The position numbers and the translations under genes are program-made. Of a stretch of 64,000 nt of DNA, positions 45,725 to 55,285 are shown piece after piece. The notes under the pieces are model-generated. The model saw only the letters and a list, made by a program, of their open reading frames with translations, searched no databases and had not been told where the DNA came from. Within the stretch, counting starts at the first letter, position 1, and each line of letters starts with the position of its first letter. The stretch comes from Eubacteriales bacterium (GTDB lineage: Bacteria > Bacillota > Clostridia > Tissierellales > GPF-1), in NCBI GenBank assembly GCA_030625815.1, contig DAOUQF010000006.1, positions 56,036-120,035 on the forward strand, read 5' to 3'.

Positions 45725-46765
45725 ATGAAAGTAGGAATTGTTGGTGCCTCGGGATACGTGGGACAAGAATTATTGAGAATTTTACTTAGTCACCCCAAAG
45801 CGGAAGTGACAAAGATTACATCACGCCAATTGGTTGGAAAGAAAATATCAGAGTTGTATGGGAACTTCACGGGTCGCACCGAACTCCGCTTTTCCGAGAA
45901 GATTGAAAATGAAGAGCTTGCTGAGTTGGATTTTGTCTTTTTGGCGCTTCCTCATGGAGTCGCCTCCCATTGGGTGACAGAAGAAGTATTGAATCAGGTG
46001 AAGGTGATCGACATCGGGGCCGATTTTCGAATCAAGGATAAGGAAGTCTATGAAACGTGGTATAAAACGGAACATGGCTCAGAAAGCCTATTAAAGGAAG
46101 CGGTATATGGATTAACGGAATGGAATCAGGAAAAGATCAAGGAAGCAAAATTATTGTCCAATCCTGGTTGTTATCCGACTGCATCCGCCATGGCGGCAAT
46201 CCCCTTGTTAAAAGGAGGGTTGATTCAAAGCGAAACGATTATACTTGATGCGAAATCCGGTGTGTCCGGAGCTGGCCGCGGCGTGAGTCAAGGCGTACAT
46301 TACGCAGAGGTGAATGAAAATTTCAAAGCCTATGGCGTCGCGACTCATCGTCACACGCCCGAGATTGAGCAGACCTTATCGGATGCTGGCGGAGAAGCGA
46401 TCACGTTGAATTTCACACCGCATCTCTTGCCCATGAGCCGTGGAATTTTGGTGACGATGTATGCGAGTTTGAAAGCGGGGGTAACGAAGACCCACGTGGA
46501 TCAAGCGTTTCAAATGGCTTATGCGGAGCAACCCTTTGTTCGGATTATGCCGGAAGGAGTTCTGCCGGAAACCAAATGGGTGAAGGGCAGCAATTTTTGT
46601 GATCTTGCATGGCGGATCGATGAACGAACGAACCGCGTGATTGTCATCAGCTGCATTGATAATTTGATTAAAGGAGCCGCTGGACAAGCCATTCAAAATA
46701 TGAATTTGATGGCCGGTTGGCCAGAAGAATTGGGATTATTGTCCGTTGGGCAATTCCCGGGATAG
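45725..46765 (+). CDS. argC: N-acetyl-gamma-glutamyl-phosphate reductase
   Basis: The 346-residue enzyme begins M-K-V-G-I-V-G-A-S-G-Y-V-G, the NADP-binding G-x-x-G-x-x-G. The active-site Cys lies in S-N-P-G-C-Y-P-T-A, and H-R-H-T-P-E-I-E-Q is present. It reduces N-acetylglutamyl phosphate to the semialdehyde in the acetylated ornithine route. AAGGAGGAAG precedes ATG 45725. It is the first gene of argCJBD-carAB. Confidence 0.96.
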   Translation: MKVGIVGASGYVGQELLRILLSHPKAEVTKITSRQLVGKKISELYGNFTGRTELRFSEKIENEELAELDFVFLALPHGVASHWVTEEVLNQVKVIDIGADFRIKDKEVYETWYKTEHGSESLLKEAVYGLTEWNQEKIKEAKLLSNPGCYPTASAMAAIPLLKGGLIQSETIILDAKSGVSGAGRGVSQGVHYAEVNENFKAYGVATHRHTPEIEQTLSDAGGEAITLNFTPHLLPMSRGILVTMYASLKAGVTKTHVDQAFQMAYAEQPFVRIMPEGVLPETKWVKGSNFCDLAWRIDERTNRVIVISCIDNLIKGAAGQAIQNMNLMAGWPEELGLLSVGQFPG

Positions 46766-46774
46766 GAGGATTCG

Positions 46775-47983
46775 ATGACTAGAGGAATAACGGCGCCAAA
46801 GGGTTTTCAAGCCGCAGGATTTTATTCGGGTGTAAAGAGAAAAAGAAAAGATCTATCGATGATGATTAGTCAATCGCCCATGAGCTGGGCGGCGCTGTTT
46901 ACGACCAATGTGGTAAAGGCGGCTCCCGTGCTATGGGGCGAATCCTTGCTGAAGGCAGGAAAGCCGCTTCAAGCCCTTGTGATCAACAGTGGAAACGCCA
47001 ATGCTTGTACGGGAGAGCAGGGAGATTTGGATCTTCAAAAAATGGTTGAACAAACGGCAATGGTGCTTTCTATTCCGGAAACCTCGGTTCTGATTGCTTC
47101 TACGGGGGTAATCGGTGTTCCGTTGCCAATTGAAAAGATTCTATCCGGAATTCCGCAGGCGGCGAATCTCTTGGATTCGTCTCAAGAAGCAGATGACGCG
47201 GTTGCGGAGGGGATTGTGACAACGGATACCTTTATAAAACAGGCAAGCATAACCATCGAGGTTCAGGGTGTAGAAGTCACCTTGGGGGGAATGGCCAAGG
47301 GATCGGGGATGATTCATCCCAATATGGCGACCATGCTGGCCTTTGTTACGACGGATGCCAAGGTTGATACCGGTCTATTGCAAGAATTGCTGAAAGAAGC
47401 ATCGGATGAAAGCTATCATATGATTTCGGTGGATGGAGATACGAGCACCAATGATACGGTGGCGGTCTTTGCCAATGGGGAATCCGGCGTTGAGATCACT
47501 AAAGAAAGCGATGGGTATCTGGCCTTCAAAGCGGCATTTTTCCAGATTCATCAATCCCTGGCGATTGCCATTGTTTCCGACGGCGAGGGCGCAGGAAAGC
47601 TGATCGAGGTGAAACTGAAAGGCGCAGCCACGAAAGAGGCGGCAAAACGCATGGCGCGCTCGATTGTCTCTTCCAGTCTGGTGAAAACGGCTTTCTTTGG
47701 CGAAGACGCCAATTGGGGACGAATTCTTTGTGCCATGGGCTATTCGGGGGCGGATTTCAACCCGAAGGAAGTCGGCATTCAGATTCAGAGCGAGCAAGGG
47801 TTGATTGACTTGATGAAGCGAGGGGTTCCGATCGTTTTCGATGAAGACCTTGCGGCAAAAATATTGTCGGAGGACAAGCTTCAGGTATTGGTTACGATCC
47901 AAGATGGAAAGGAAAGTGCAACGGCCTGGGGCTGCGACTTGAGTTATGAGTATGTGAAGATCAATGGCGAGTATAGAACCTAA
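46775..47983 (+). CDS. argJ: bifunctional ornithine acetyltransferase / N-acetylglutamate synthase
   Basis: A 402-residue ArgJ protein with the autocleavage site G-M-A-K-G-S-G-M-I-H-P-N-M-A-T-M-L-A, where Thr becomes the new N-terminus of the beta chain. It moves the acetyl group from N-acetylornithine to glutamate, closing the cyclic pathway, which explains why no argE is present. AGGAGG precedes the ATG, 9 nt after argC. Confidence 0.96.
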   Translation: MTRGITAPKGFQAAGFYSGVKRKRKDLSMMISQSPMSWAALFTTNVVKAAPVLWGESLLKAGKPLQALVINSGNANACTGEQGDLDLQKMVEQTAMVLSIPETSVLIASTGVIGVPLPIEKILSGIPQAANLLDSSQEADDAVAEGIVTTDTFIKQASITIEVQGVEVTLGGMAKGSGMIHPNMATMLAFVTTDAKVDTGLLQELLKEASDESYHMISVDGDTSTNDTVAVFANGESGVEITKESDGYLAFKAAFFQIHQSLAIAIVSDGEGAGKLIEVKLKGAATKEAAKRMARSIVSSSLVKTAFFGEDANWGRILCAMGYSGADFNPKEVGIQIQSEQGLIDLMKRGVPIVFDEDLAAKILSEDKLQVLVTIQDGKESATAWGCDLSYEYVKINGEYRT

Positions 47984-47993
47984 GGAGAGTAGG

Positions 47994-48860
47994 ATGGTTG
48001 AAACGATAAAGAAAGCAAAGATATTGACGGAGGCACTTCCCTATATTCAGCGATTCAGCGGGAAGATCGTCGTCGTAAAATACGGTGGCAGTGCAATGAC
48101 CAACCCCGATCTGCAGCGCCAAGTGATTCGTGATCTCGCGCTGATGAAGCAAGTGGGTATGCTCCCTGTTGTTGTTCATGGCGGTGGCAAAGCAATATCG
48201 GGCTGGATGGAGAAGCTTGGGATGGAACCTAAGTTCCATAACGGGCTTCGGATCACCGATGCGCCGGCCATGGAATTGACGGAGATGGTGTTGGCGGGAA
48301 AGGTTAATAAGGAATTGGTTCATCTTTTTTTCCAGGCGGGAACAAAATCCGTTGGATTGTCTGGGAAGGATGCAGGTCTTTTGCTGGCGGAAAAGAAGCA
48401 GGTGAAGGATGCTGATTTAGGCTTTGTCGGAACCGTGAAGTCGGTGAATGTCGAGTATGTGGAGCTGCTGTTGGATCAAGGGTACTTGCCTGTGATTGCA
48501 CCAATCGGATTTGATTTGGACGGGAATTCGTTGAATTTGAATGCCGATGAGGCTGCAGCTGCCATTGCCTGCGCGTTGGGCGCCGAGAAATTGGTCTTTT
48601 TGACGGATGTGGATGGCGTATTGAAAGATCCGGAGGATTCATTGACGCTTTGCTCGTCCTTGAATCGAAAAGACGCGCTGGCCGGGATGGAAGAAGGCTG
48701 GATTTCAGGCGGGATGATTCCCAAAATCGAGATGTGTTTGCAGGCGCTGGATCAAGGCGTTCAGCAGGTGCATATGTTGAACGGGACATGGGATCACGCC
48801 TTATTGTTAGAGATATTTACGGATCAAGGGATTGGAACCATGATCAAGGAGGATGAATAG
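47994..48860 (+). CDS. argB: acetylglutamate kinase
   Basis: The 288-residue kinase has V-V-V-K-Y-G-G-S-A-M, V-V-H-G-G-G-K, F-L-T-D-V-D-G-V-L and G-G-M-I-P-K-I-E-M-C, all typical of ArgB. It phosphorylates N-acetylglutamate with ATP. The N-terminal helix before residue 20 is found in arginine-inhibited forms. The start at 47994, with AAGGAGAG upstream, is preferred over 47964, which overlaps argJ. Confidence 0.96.
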   Translation: MVETIKKAKILTEALPYIQRFSGKIVVVKYGGSAMTNPDLQRQVIRDLALMKQVGMLPVVVHGGGKAISGWMEKLGMEPKFHNGLRITDAPAMELTEMVLAGKVNKELVHLFFQAGTKSVGLSGKDAGLLLAEKKQVKDADLGFVGTVKSVNVEYVELLLDQGYLPVIAPIGFDLDGNSLNLNADEAAAAIACALGAEKLVFLTDVDGVLKDPEDSLTLCSSLNRKDALAGMEEGWISGGMIPKIEMCLQALDQGVQQVHMLNGTWDHALLLEIFTDQGIGTMIKEDE

Positions 48861-48862
48861 AG

Positions 48863-50026
48863 ATGAATGCTTGGATAGAGAAAGGCAAAGAGGTAATGAT
48901 GCCAACGTATGCGCCTGCGCCGATTGTGATTGATCAAGCGTCGGGATGCATGGTAACGGACGTGGAAGGAAATGAATACTTGGATTTTGTGGCAGGAATT
49001 GCGGTAAACAGCTTGGGTGGCAGCCATCCGAAATTGGTGGAAGCCCTTCAAGATCAAGTCGCAAAATGTCTGCATGTATCTAATTTGTATTGGACGGCGC
49101 CATCCATAGAGGCGGCGGAAAAACTGGTGAAGGCAAGCGGTTTGGATCAAGCTTTTTTTTGCAATAGCGGGGCTGAAGCGGTAGAAGGCGCCATTAAACT
49201 GGCGCGAAAAATTGGCAGTGATGATCGATATGAGATTATCGCGATGAAGCAGTCTTTCCATGGCCGAACCTTTGCAGCGATGTCCGCAACGGGGCAGTTC
49301 AAGTATCAAAAGGGATTTGCGCCAATGGTTCCGGGCATTGTTCATGTGCCGTTTATGGATGTGGATGCAGTCAAAGAAGCGACGAACGAGAAGACGGTGG
49401 CGGTGCTTTTTGAAGTGATTCAAGGCGAGGGAGGCATCCATCCGGTAACCAAGGAATACTATCAGGCGATTCGGGATTGGTGTAAAGCCAAGGGTCTTAT
49501 GATGATTATCGACGAGGTGCAAACTGGTAATGGAAGAACCGGAAGCTATTTTGCCTACCAGCAATTTGGAGAGCGCCCGGATATCCTAGCGACAGCAAAA
49601 GGCTTGGGCGGCGGCGTGCCGATTGGTGCTGTACTGGCGACTAAGGAAGCGGCCTCTCATTTTAAGCCGGGGGATCATGCGACGACATTTGGTGGAAATT
49701 CATTGGCAACCCGTGCTGTGGAAACTGTGCTCACAGTGATGGAAGAAGAAAACATCCTTGAAAATGTTCAGGCGATGGGTCAATACCTAAAAGAGAAGCT
49801 TTTGAATCTGAAAACGGATCATCTGGTAGAGGTTCGAGGAATGGGACTGATGCTAGGCGCTGAGTTTGATATTCCGGTCGCTCCGATTTGTCAGGGCTGC
49901 CAAGACAAGGGATTGTTGTTGGTTGGCGCTGGAGAGAAGGTCATGCGTTTTGTACCGCCTTTGGTTGTCGGCAAGAAGGAAATTGATGACATGATTGCGA
50001 TCCTGCAGGAAGTGATGGATGCATGA
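48863..50026 (+). CDS. argD: acetylornithine aminotransferase
   Basis: A 387-residue class III PLP aminotransferase: S-G-A-E-A-V-E-G-A-I-K, F-H-G-R-T, I-I-D-E-V-Q-T-G-N-G-R-T-G and A-T-A-K-G-L-G-G-G-V-P-I-G with the PLP Lys. It makes N-acetylornithine from the semialdehyde with glutamate as donor. It starts 2 nt after argB and overlaps carA by 4 nt. Confidence 0.95.
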   Translation: MNAWIEKGKEVMMPTYAPAPIVIDQASGCMVTDVEGNEYLDFVAGIAVNSLGGSHPKLVEALQDQVAKCLHVSNLYWTAPSIEAAEKLVKASGLDQAFFCNSGAEAVEGAIKLARKIGSDDRYEIIAMKQSFHGRTFAAMSATGQFKYQKGFAPMVPGIVHVPFMDVDAVKEATNEKTVAVLFEVIQGEGGIHPVTKEYYQAIRDWCKAKGLMMIIDEVQTGNGRTGSYFAYQQFGERPDILATAKGLGGGVPIGAVLATKEAASHFKPGDHATTFGGNSLATRAVETVLTVMEEENILENVQAMGQYLKEKLLNLKTDHLVEVRGMGLMLGAEFDIPVAPICQGCQDKGLLLVGAGEKVMRFVPPLVVGKKEIDDMIAILQEVMDA

Positions 50027-51093
50027 AGCAAATCGGATATCTTCTTCTTGAAGATGGAACTGAACTCAAGGGGAATTGGCACGGAGTCAAGGAGCCGGCA
50101 ATCGGAGAACTTGTCTTCAATACAGGAATGACGGGATACCAAGAGATTTTAACAGATCCCTCTTATGATGAACAAATGGTGGTGATGACCTTTCCGTTGA
50201 TCGGAAATACGGGAATCAACCCCAATGATTTTGAATCGGCGCGTATGCATGCGGCGGGATTGGTCGTTCGAGAGTTGGAAAGCGAACCCTCTCACTATGA
50301 GAGCGGTCTTTCGATTGAAGCCTATTTGGAGAGTCAAGGAAAGAGCGCGATATCCGGTGTGGATACACGGGCATTGACGAAGATGATTCGATCCAAAGGG
50401 GTGATGCGGTGCCTCTTGACACCGGAGAAGCCAACGCCTCAAGATCTGGAACAGCTGGCGGCATACAAAACCAATTTTGGGCGAGTGGATGTCGTGACAC
50501 GCGGGGCTCGATTCTTTGCGGGGAAAAAGCCCTTTCATCTGGGGGTCGTTGATCTTGGGCTCAAGGATGGAATTCTCAAGCAATTGCTGCGCTTGGAACT
50601 TACGATTACCTGTTTTTCACCCGATGCAACCTGGGACGGGGTAAAGGCGAAAGGGATTGACGGGTTATTGCTTTCCAATGGACCTGGCGATCCGGTGGAT
50701 GCGAAGGCTGCCATTCAATTGGTGAAAGATGCACGGGGAAAACTTCCGATATGGGGAATTTGCCTCGGATATCAAGTGATCGCATTGGCCTATGGCGCAA
50801 AAACATACAAGATGAAGTTTGGTCATCGGGGCTCGAATCATCCGGTCCGATGCATGCAAACGAAGAAGGTGAAGATGTCGGCGCAGAATCATGGATATGC
50901 AGTGGAGAGAGAAAATTTGCCTGTTGAAATAGTCATTACCCATGAAAATGTAAATGATTCAACCCTGGAGGGATTTACCATACCGAAAGACAAAATTGCA
51001 GCGGTGCAATTTCATCCGGAGGAAGGTCCGGGTCCTTGGGACTATCATGAACTGTTTGACACGTGGTTGAGGGGAGGGGTTTCAGATGCCTAA
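50023..51093 (+). CDS. carA: carbamoyl-phosphate synthase small subunit
   Basis: The 356-residue glutaminase subunit has the N-terminal G-E-L-V-F-N-T-G-M-T-G-Y-Q-E domain and a class I amidotransferase domain with the nucleophile in G-I-C-L-G-Y-Q and the His/Glu pair in Q-F-H-P-E-E. It supplies ammonia to CarB. Its place in the arginine operon, overlapping argD and carB (8 nt), suggests arginine-controlled expression. Confidence 0.96.
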   Translation: MKQIGYLLLEDGTELKGNWHGVKEPAIGELVFNTGMTGYQEILTDPSYDEQMVVMTFPLIGNTGINPNDFESARMHAAGLVVRELESEPSHYESGLSIEAYLESQGKSAISGVDTRALTKMIRSKGVMRCLLTPEKPTPQDLEQLAAYKTNFGRVDVVTRGARFFAGKKPFHLGVVDLGLKDGILKQLLRLELTITCFSPDATWDGVKAKGIDGLLLSNGPGDPVDAKAAIQLVKDARGKLPIWGICLGYQVIALAYGAKTYKMKFGHRGSNHPVRCMQTKKVKMSAQNHGYAVERENLPVEIVITHENVNDSTLEGFTIPKDKIAAVQFHPEEGPGPWDYHELFDTWLRGGVSDA

Positions 51094-54000
51094 AGATCCA
51101 TCGATACAAAAGGTGCTCGTCATTGGTTCTGGCCCCATTGTGATTGGCCAAGCGGCTGAGTTTGACTATGCGGGCACACAAGCCTGCCGTGCCTTGAAGG
51201 AAGAAGGGGTGCAGGTTGTTTTGGTCAACAGCAATCCGGCAACGATTATGACGGATGAAACCATTGCGGATGCGGTGTATATTGAGCCCTTAACCCTTTC
51301 GGTGGTGACAGAGATTATTAGGAAAGAGCGTCCGGATGGATTGCTGGCGACTCTAGGGGGGCAGACCGGATTAAATATGGCGGTTGAGTTGAGTGAAGCG
51401 GGTGTCTTGAACCGCTATCATGTCAAGCTTCTGGGTACCAATCTGCAGGCGATTGAGAAGGCGGAAGACCGGGAATTGTTTAAGAAATTGATGGAGGAGA
51501 TCAAGGAACCCATCGCGAAGAGCCGGATCATCGAAGACGTTGAAGCGGGTGTCGCTTTTGCCAAAGAAATTGGATATCCCGTGATCGTTCGGCCTGCCTA
51601 TACCTTGGGCGGAACGGGTGGCGGGATCGCCGATTCCGAAGAGGAATTAAAGACGATTCTGCATACGGGCATTTCCCTGAGTCGAATTGGTCAAGTGCTT
51701 TTGGAGCAAAGCGTTGCCGGATGGAAAGAAATCGAATATGAAGTTATGCGAGACGCGAATGGAACGAGCATTATCGTCTGTAATATGGAAAATTTCGATC
51801 CGGTGGGGGTGCATACGGGAGACAGTATCGTGGTGGCGCCCACGCAAACCCTGACGGACAATGAAACGCAGATGCTTAGAACTTCGGCATTGACCATCAT
51901 TGATGCCTTGCAGATCGAAGGCGGATGCAATGTGCAGTACGCCCTGGATCCTTTCGGCAAGAATTATGTGGTCATCGAGGTGAATCCGAGGGTCAGCCGT
52001 TCGTCTGCCTTGGCTTCAAAGGCGGCGGGATATCCCATCGCCAAGGTGGCGGCAAAAATTGCCTTGGGATTGTGGCTGGATGAGATTCCGAACGCGGTGA
52101 CGCAAAAGACCATGGCATCCTACGAGCCGAGTCTTGATTATGTTGTGGTGAAGATTCCCAAATGGCCCTTTGACAAGTTTGCGGAGATGGATATCACCCT
52201 GGGCACGCAGATGAAGGCGACGGGCGAGGTTATGGCCATTGCTCGGTCCTTTGAATCAGCCTTGTTTAAGGCGATTGTATCCTTGGAGGGCGATGAAGTG
52301 GGACTCAGAAATCCGAAGGTGCAAGCCCTTGAGGACGATGTGCTTTTTGTGAAGGTTGAAACGCCGACCCATAAGCGAATTTTTGAGTTGGCGGAGTTGA
52401 TTCGCCGCGGCTATTTGGTAGCGACAATTCACAGTCGCACCATGATTGATCCCTGGTTTTTGCAGAAGATCCAACGGATGGTTCAGATGGAAGAGCGCTT
52501 GATGCACGAACCCATGACGGCCGATCTTTTGGGAGCGGCAGAACGAATGGGCTTTGTCGATCGGGAGATTCGAGACGTGACGCAATTGCCGAAAGAGCAG
52601 ATCGATGCGATTCGCCGCGCCAAGGGGATCTACCCCATTTATAAGATGGTGGATACCTGTGCAGCGGAGTTTGAATCGGCTACGCCCTATTACTATTCGA
52701 GTTATGATTGGGAAGACGAACGGGTTGTATCCGAGAAAGAAAAGATCCTCGTCGTCGGTTCGGGTCCCATCCGAATCGGACAGGGCATTGAATTTGACTA
52801 TTGTTCGGTTCACGCCCTGCAAGCCATTCAAAAAGCGGGTTATGAGGCGGTATTGATCAACAATAATCCGGAGACGGTTAGTACGGACTTTGACATTGCG
52901 GACAAGCTGTACTTTGAACCCTTATTTGTGGATGATGTGATGAATGTGATTCGAGCGGAGGAACCCAAAGGGGTGATCGTGCAATTTGGAGGGCAAACCG
53001 CTGTCAATCTTGCACCGAAATTGCGGGCGCGCGGCGTTCAGATCCTGGGTACCAGTGTGGAGTCCATGGATGCGGCGGAGGATCGAAATCGATTTGAATG
53101 GCTATTGGAAGCCCTTCATATCCGACGTCCTATTGGCGGAGCGGTTCATCAGGTGTCGGAGGCGATGGAGAAAGCGAATCAGATTGGATATCCCGTTTTG
53201 GTGCGTCCCTCATACGTCATTGGCGGACGAGGCATGCAGGTCGTCAAAACCGAGAAGGAATTGATTGAGTATGTGCAGAATGCCATTGTTGAAAATCAGG
53301 GCCAATCGATTTTGATTGATGAATATATCGAAGGCTTGGAGCTGGAGGTCGATGCGATCTGCGACGGGGAGGAAATCTTGATTCCAGGAATCATGACCCA
53401 TGTGGAACGCGCGGGGGTTCATTCCGGTGACAGCATCAGCGTTTATCCCCCTAGAAATCTGTCGGAAGCGATGCAGGTTGAGATTCTGGAAACCACTCGC
53501 GTCTTGGGGAAAGCCCTGCAGGTGAAAGGCCTGATGAATATTCAATACGTTTTGGCCGCGGGGAAATTATATGTGATCGAAGTCAATCCAAGGGCTTCGC
53601 GAACCGTGCCGATCCTCTCGAAGGTGACGGGGGTTCCCATGGTGGATCTCGCCATTTCAACAATGCTGGGCAAAAAGCTGGCCGATCTGGGCTATGGAAC
53701 CGGACTGGCGGAGGAACGTCCTTTGGTAGCGGTGAAGGTGCCGGTTTTCTCTTATCAGAAATTGGTGGGTGTTTTGCCGCTGTTGTCGCCTGAAATGAAA
53801 TCGACGGGCGAGGTGCTGGGGCTTGGGAAAACCTATGAGGAGGCCTTGTACAAAGGATTTTTGGGTGCCGGGATTCGCTTTAAAAACCCGGGGAAAATTT
53901 GGGTGGCCGGCCAAGACGAAGCAATTAAAAAAACCTTGCGGGCAGTTGGATATCAATTGATCGACGAAGGGGATCGAAGTGGTGTTGAAGCGTCGATACG

Positions 54001-54217
54001 GGCGGGAGAATTGCAATGGATTTTGGATACCACGCGGGGGCGGAGCGAAAAAGAAACGGCGATCGGAAAAATTCGGAAGCAAGCATTAGTCTATGATTTG
54101 CCTTGTTTTTCCAGCACTGATACCGTCGAAGCTTATTTGGAAGCCCTGCAATATTGGCTGATGAGTGAACCAATTCAAGTGGATGTTGTGCAAAATTACA
54201 GGAAAGAGGTCGTTTGA
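51086..54217 (+). CDS. carB: carbamoyl-phosphate synthase large subunit
   Basis: The 1043-residue protein has the duplicated ATP-grasp layout (V-L-V-I-G-S-G-P-I-V-I-G-Q near residue 10 and V-V-G-S-G-P-I-R-I-G-Q near 555, each followed by a metal-binding E-V-N-P-R) and a C-terminal MGS-like regulatory region. It is about 30 residues shorter than the E. coli enzyme, the shortening being in the last domain. It makes carbamoyl phosphate from bicarbonate, ammonia and two ATP. No argF or argI is present in the window. The stop codon lies inside the operon's terminator hairpin. Confidence 0.95.
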   Translation: MPKDPSIQKVLVIGSGPIVIGQAAEFDYAGTQACRALKEEGVQVVLVNSNPATIMTDETIADAVYIEPLTLSVVTEIIRKERPDGLLATLGGQTGLNMAVELSEAGVLNRYHVKLLGTNLQAIEKAEDRELFKKLMEEIKEPIAKSRIIEDVEAGVAFAKEIGYPVIVRPAYTLGGTGGGIADSEEELKTILHTGISLSRIGQVLLEQSVAGWKEIEYEVMRDANGTSIIVCNMENFDPVGVHTGDSIVVAPTQTLTDNETQMLRTSALTIIDALQIEGGCNVQYALDPFGKNYVVIEVNPRVSRSSALASKAAGYPIAKVAAKIALGLWLDEIPNAVTQKTMASYEPSLDYVVVKIPKWPFDKFAEMDITLGTQMKATGEVMAIARSFESALFKAIVSLEGDEVGLRNPKVQALEDDVLFVKVETPTHKRIFELAELIRRGYLVATIHSRTMIDPWFLQKIQRMVQMEERLMHEPMTADLLGAAERMGFVDREIRDVTQLPKEQIDAIRRAKGIYPIYKMVDTCAAEFESATPYYYSSYDWEDERVVSEKEKILVVGSGPIRIGQGIEFDYCSVHALQAIQKAGYEAVLINNNPETVSTDFDIADKLYFEPLFVDDVMNVIRAEEPKGVIVQFGGQTAVNLAPKLRARGVQILGTSVESMDAAEDRNRFEWLLEALHIRRPIGGAVHQVSEAMEKANQIGYPVLVRPSYVIGGRGMQVVKTEKELIEYVQNAIVENQGQSILIDEYIEGLELEVDAICDGEEILIPGIMTHVERAGVHSGDSISVYPPRNLSEAMQVEILETTRVLGKALQVKGLMNIQYVLAAGKLYVIEVNPRASRTVPILSKVTGVPMVDLAISTMLGKKLADLGYGTGLAEERPLVAVKVPVFSYQKLVGVLPLLSPEMKSTGEVLGLGKTYEEALYKGFLGAGIRFKNPGKIWVAGQDEAIKKTLRAVGYQLIDEGDRSGVEASIRAGELQWILDTTRGRSEKETAIGKIRKQALVYDLPCFSSTDTVEAYLEALQYWLMSEPIQVDVVQNYRKEVV

Positions 54218-54228
54218 CCTCTTTTTTT
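54203..54228 (+). terminator. terminator of the argCJBD-carAB operon, overlapping the carB stop
   Basis: AAAGAGGTC (54203-54211) pairs with GACCTCTTT (54216-54224) around GTTT, then T to 54228. The carB stop TGA (54215-54217) spans the loop edge, so the 5' arm is coding sequence. Confidence 0.85.
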
Positions 54229-54241
54229 GTGCGAATTCCTG

Positions 54242-54250
54242 TGATAAAAT
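54242..54250 (+). promoter_or_regulatory. extended -10 promoter candidate before the AIR synthase-like gene
   Basis: TGA followed by TAAAAT (54245-54250), 25 nt upstream of the start; no convincing -35. Confidence 0.4.
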
Positions 54251-54274
54251 ACGGATGGTAAGGGGGGAAGTTCG

Positions 54275-55285
54275 ATGCGAATAGGAAAGTTGTCAAATGA
54301 AGAGTTAGAGCAATTGGTGATTCGAAAGATTCAGTATCAACATCCAGCTGTTTTGGTCCATTCCGGCGTGGGGGAAGATTGTTCCGTGATCGATTACGGA
54401 GATGAGGTTTGTGTTGTTTCCAGCGATCCGATTACCGGTGCCGCCCAACAGATTGGAAAGCTTGCGATCGATGTGGCATGCAACGATATTGCAAGTACCG
54501 GGGCGGAAGCCTTGGGTGTGATGATGGTTATGTTGGCGCCTCCAACGACTACAAATGAAGAGATTGCGCAAGTGATGCGAGAAGCGACTGAAGAGGCCGC
54601 AAGGCTAAAAATAGAAATTTTAGGCGGACATACCGAGGTGACGGATGCGGTGAATCGCATGGTCCTTGTGATGACCGTCGTTGGAAAAGAGTCGAAGAGT
54701 CAATTTGAATCGAATAATCAACCGGTAGCCGCGGGCGATTGGGTAGTGATTTCCAAAGAGATTGGCTTGGAGGGAACCGCAATCCTTGCCCATGATCGGG
54801 AAGAATGGGTGTCGAAACGAATCGACGAGGCAACTTTAAAACTTGCCAAGGCGCAGATGGAACGGCTGTCGGTCTTGGAAGAGGGACGAATCGGCGCGAA
54901 GATTGGATTCAAGTATATGCACGATATCACAGAAGGCGGCGTCCTGGGCGCATGTTGGGAAGCGAGCCGGGCGATTGATAGGGGTGTGGAGATTGAGCTT
55001 GAAGCAATTCCGATCCTGTCGGTTACCCGTGAAATTGCTTCGATTTTCCAAATTGATCCCTATAGCTTGATCTCAAGCGGGAGCATGTTGGCTGTCGTGA
55101 CTCCGGAACAGGGAGAAGCGTGGATTGCAGAGGGACTAAGGAGAGGGATTCGCGTGACAAAGATTGGAGAAATCCAGGGAGATAAGCCGACTCTGATGGC
55201 GGCGGATGGAACCGTTCAGGAGATTGCTTCTCCGGAGGCGGATGCTTTGTATACAGCTTTGGCGCGGCATAAGGAGGAAAAATAA
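54275..55285 (+). CDS. AIR synthase-related (PurM/HypE-fold) protein
   Basis: The 336-residue protein has the PurM-type layout: V-H-S-G-V-G-E-D-C-S-V-I with the ATP-binding Asp, S-S-D-P-I-T-G-A-A near the N-terminus, D-V-A-C-N-D-I-A-S-T-G-A in the core and M-H-D-I-T-E-G-G-V-L-G-A-C in the second domain. Relatives include PurM, SelD, HypE and ThiL. This branch usually lies outside the purine operon and its substrate is unknown; it lacks SelD's Cys/Sec loop and the HypE C-terminal Cys. It may be co-transcribed with rph, which starts at the very next base. Confidence 0.8.
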   Translation: MRIGKLSNEELEQLVIRKIQYQHPAVLVHSGVGEDCSVIDYGDEVCVVSSDPITGAAQQIGKLAIDVACNDIASTGAEALGVMMVMLAPPTTTNEEIAQVMREATEEAARLKIEILGGHTEVTDAVNRMVLVMTVVGKESKSQFESNNQPVAAGDWVVISKEIGLEGTAILAHDREEWVSKRIDEATLKLAKAQMERLSVLEEGRIGAKIGFKYMHDITEGGVLGACWEASRAIDRGVEIELEAIPILSVTREIASIFQIDPYSLISSGSMLAVVTPEQGEAWIAEGLRRGIRVTKIGEIQGDKPTLMAADGTVQEIASPEADALYTALARHKEEK

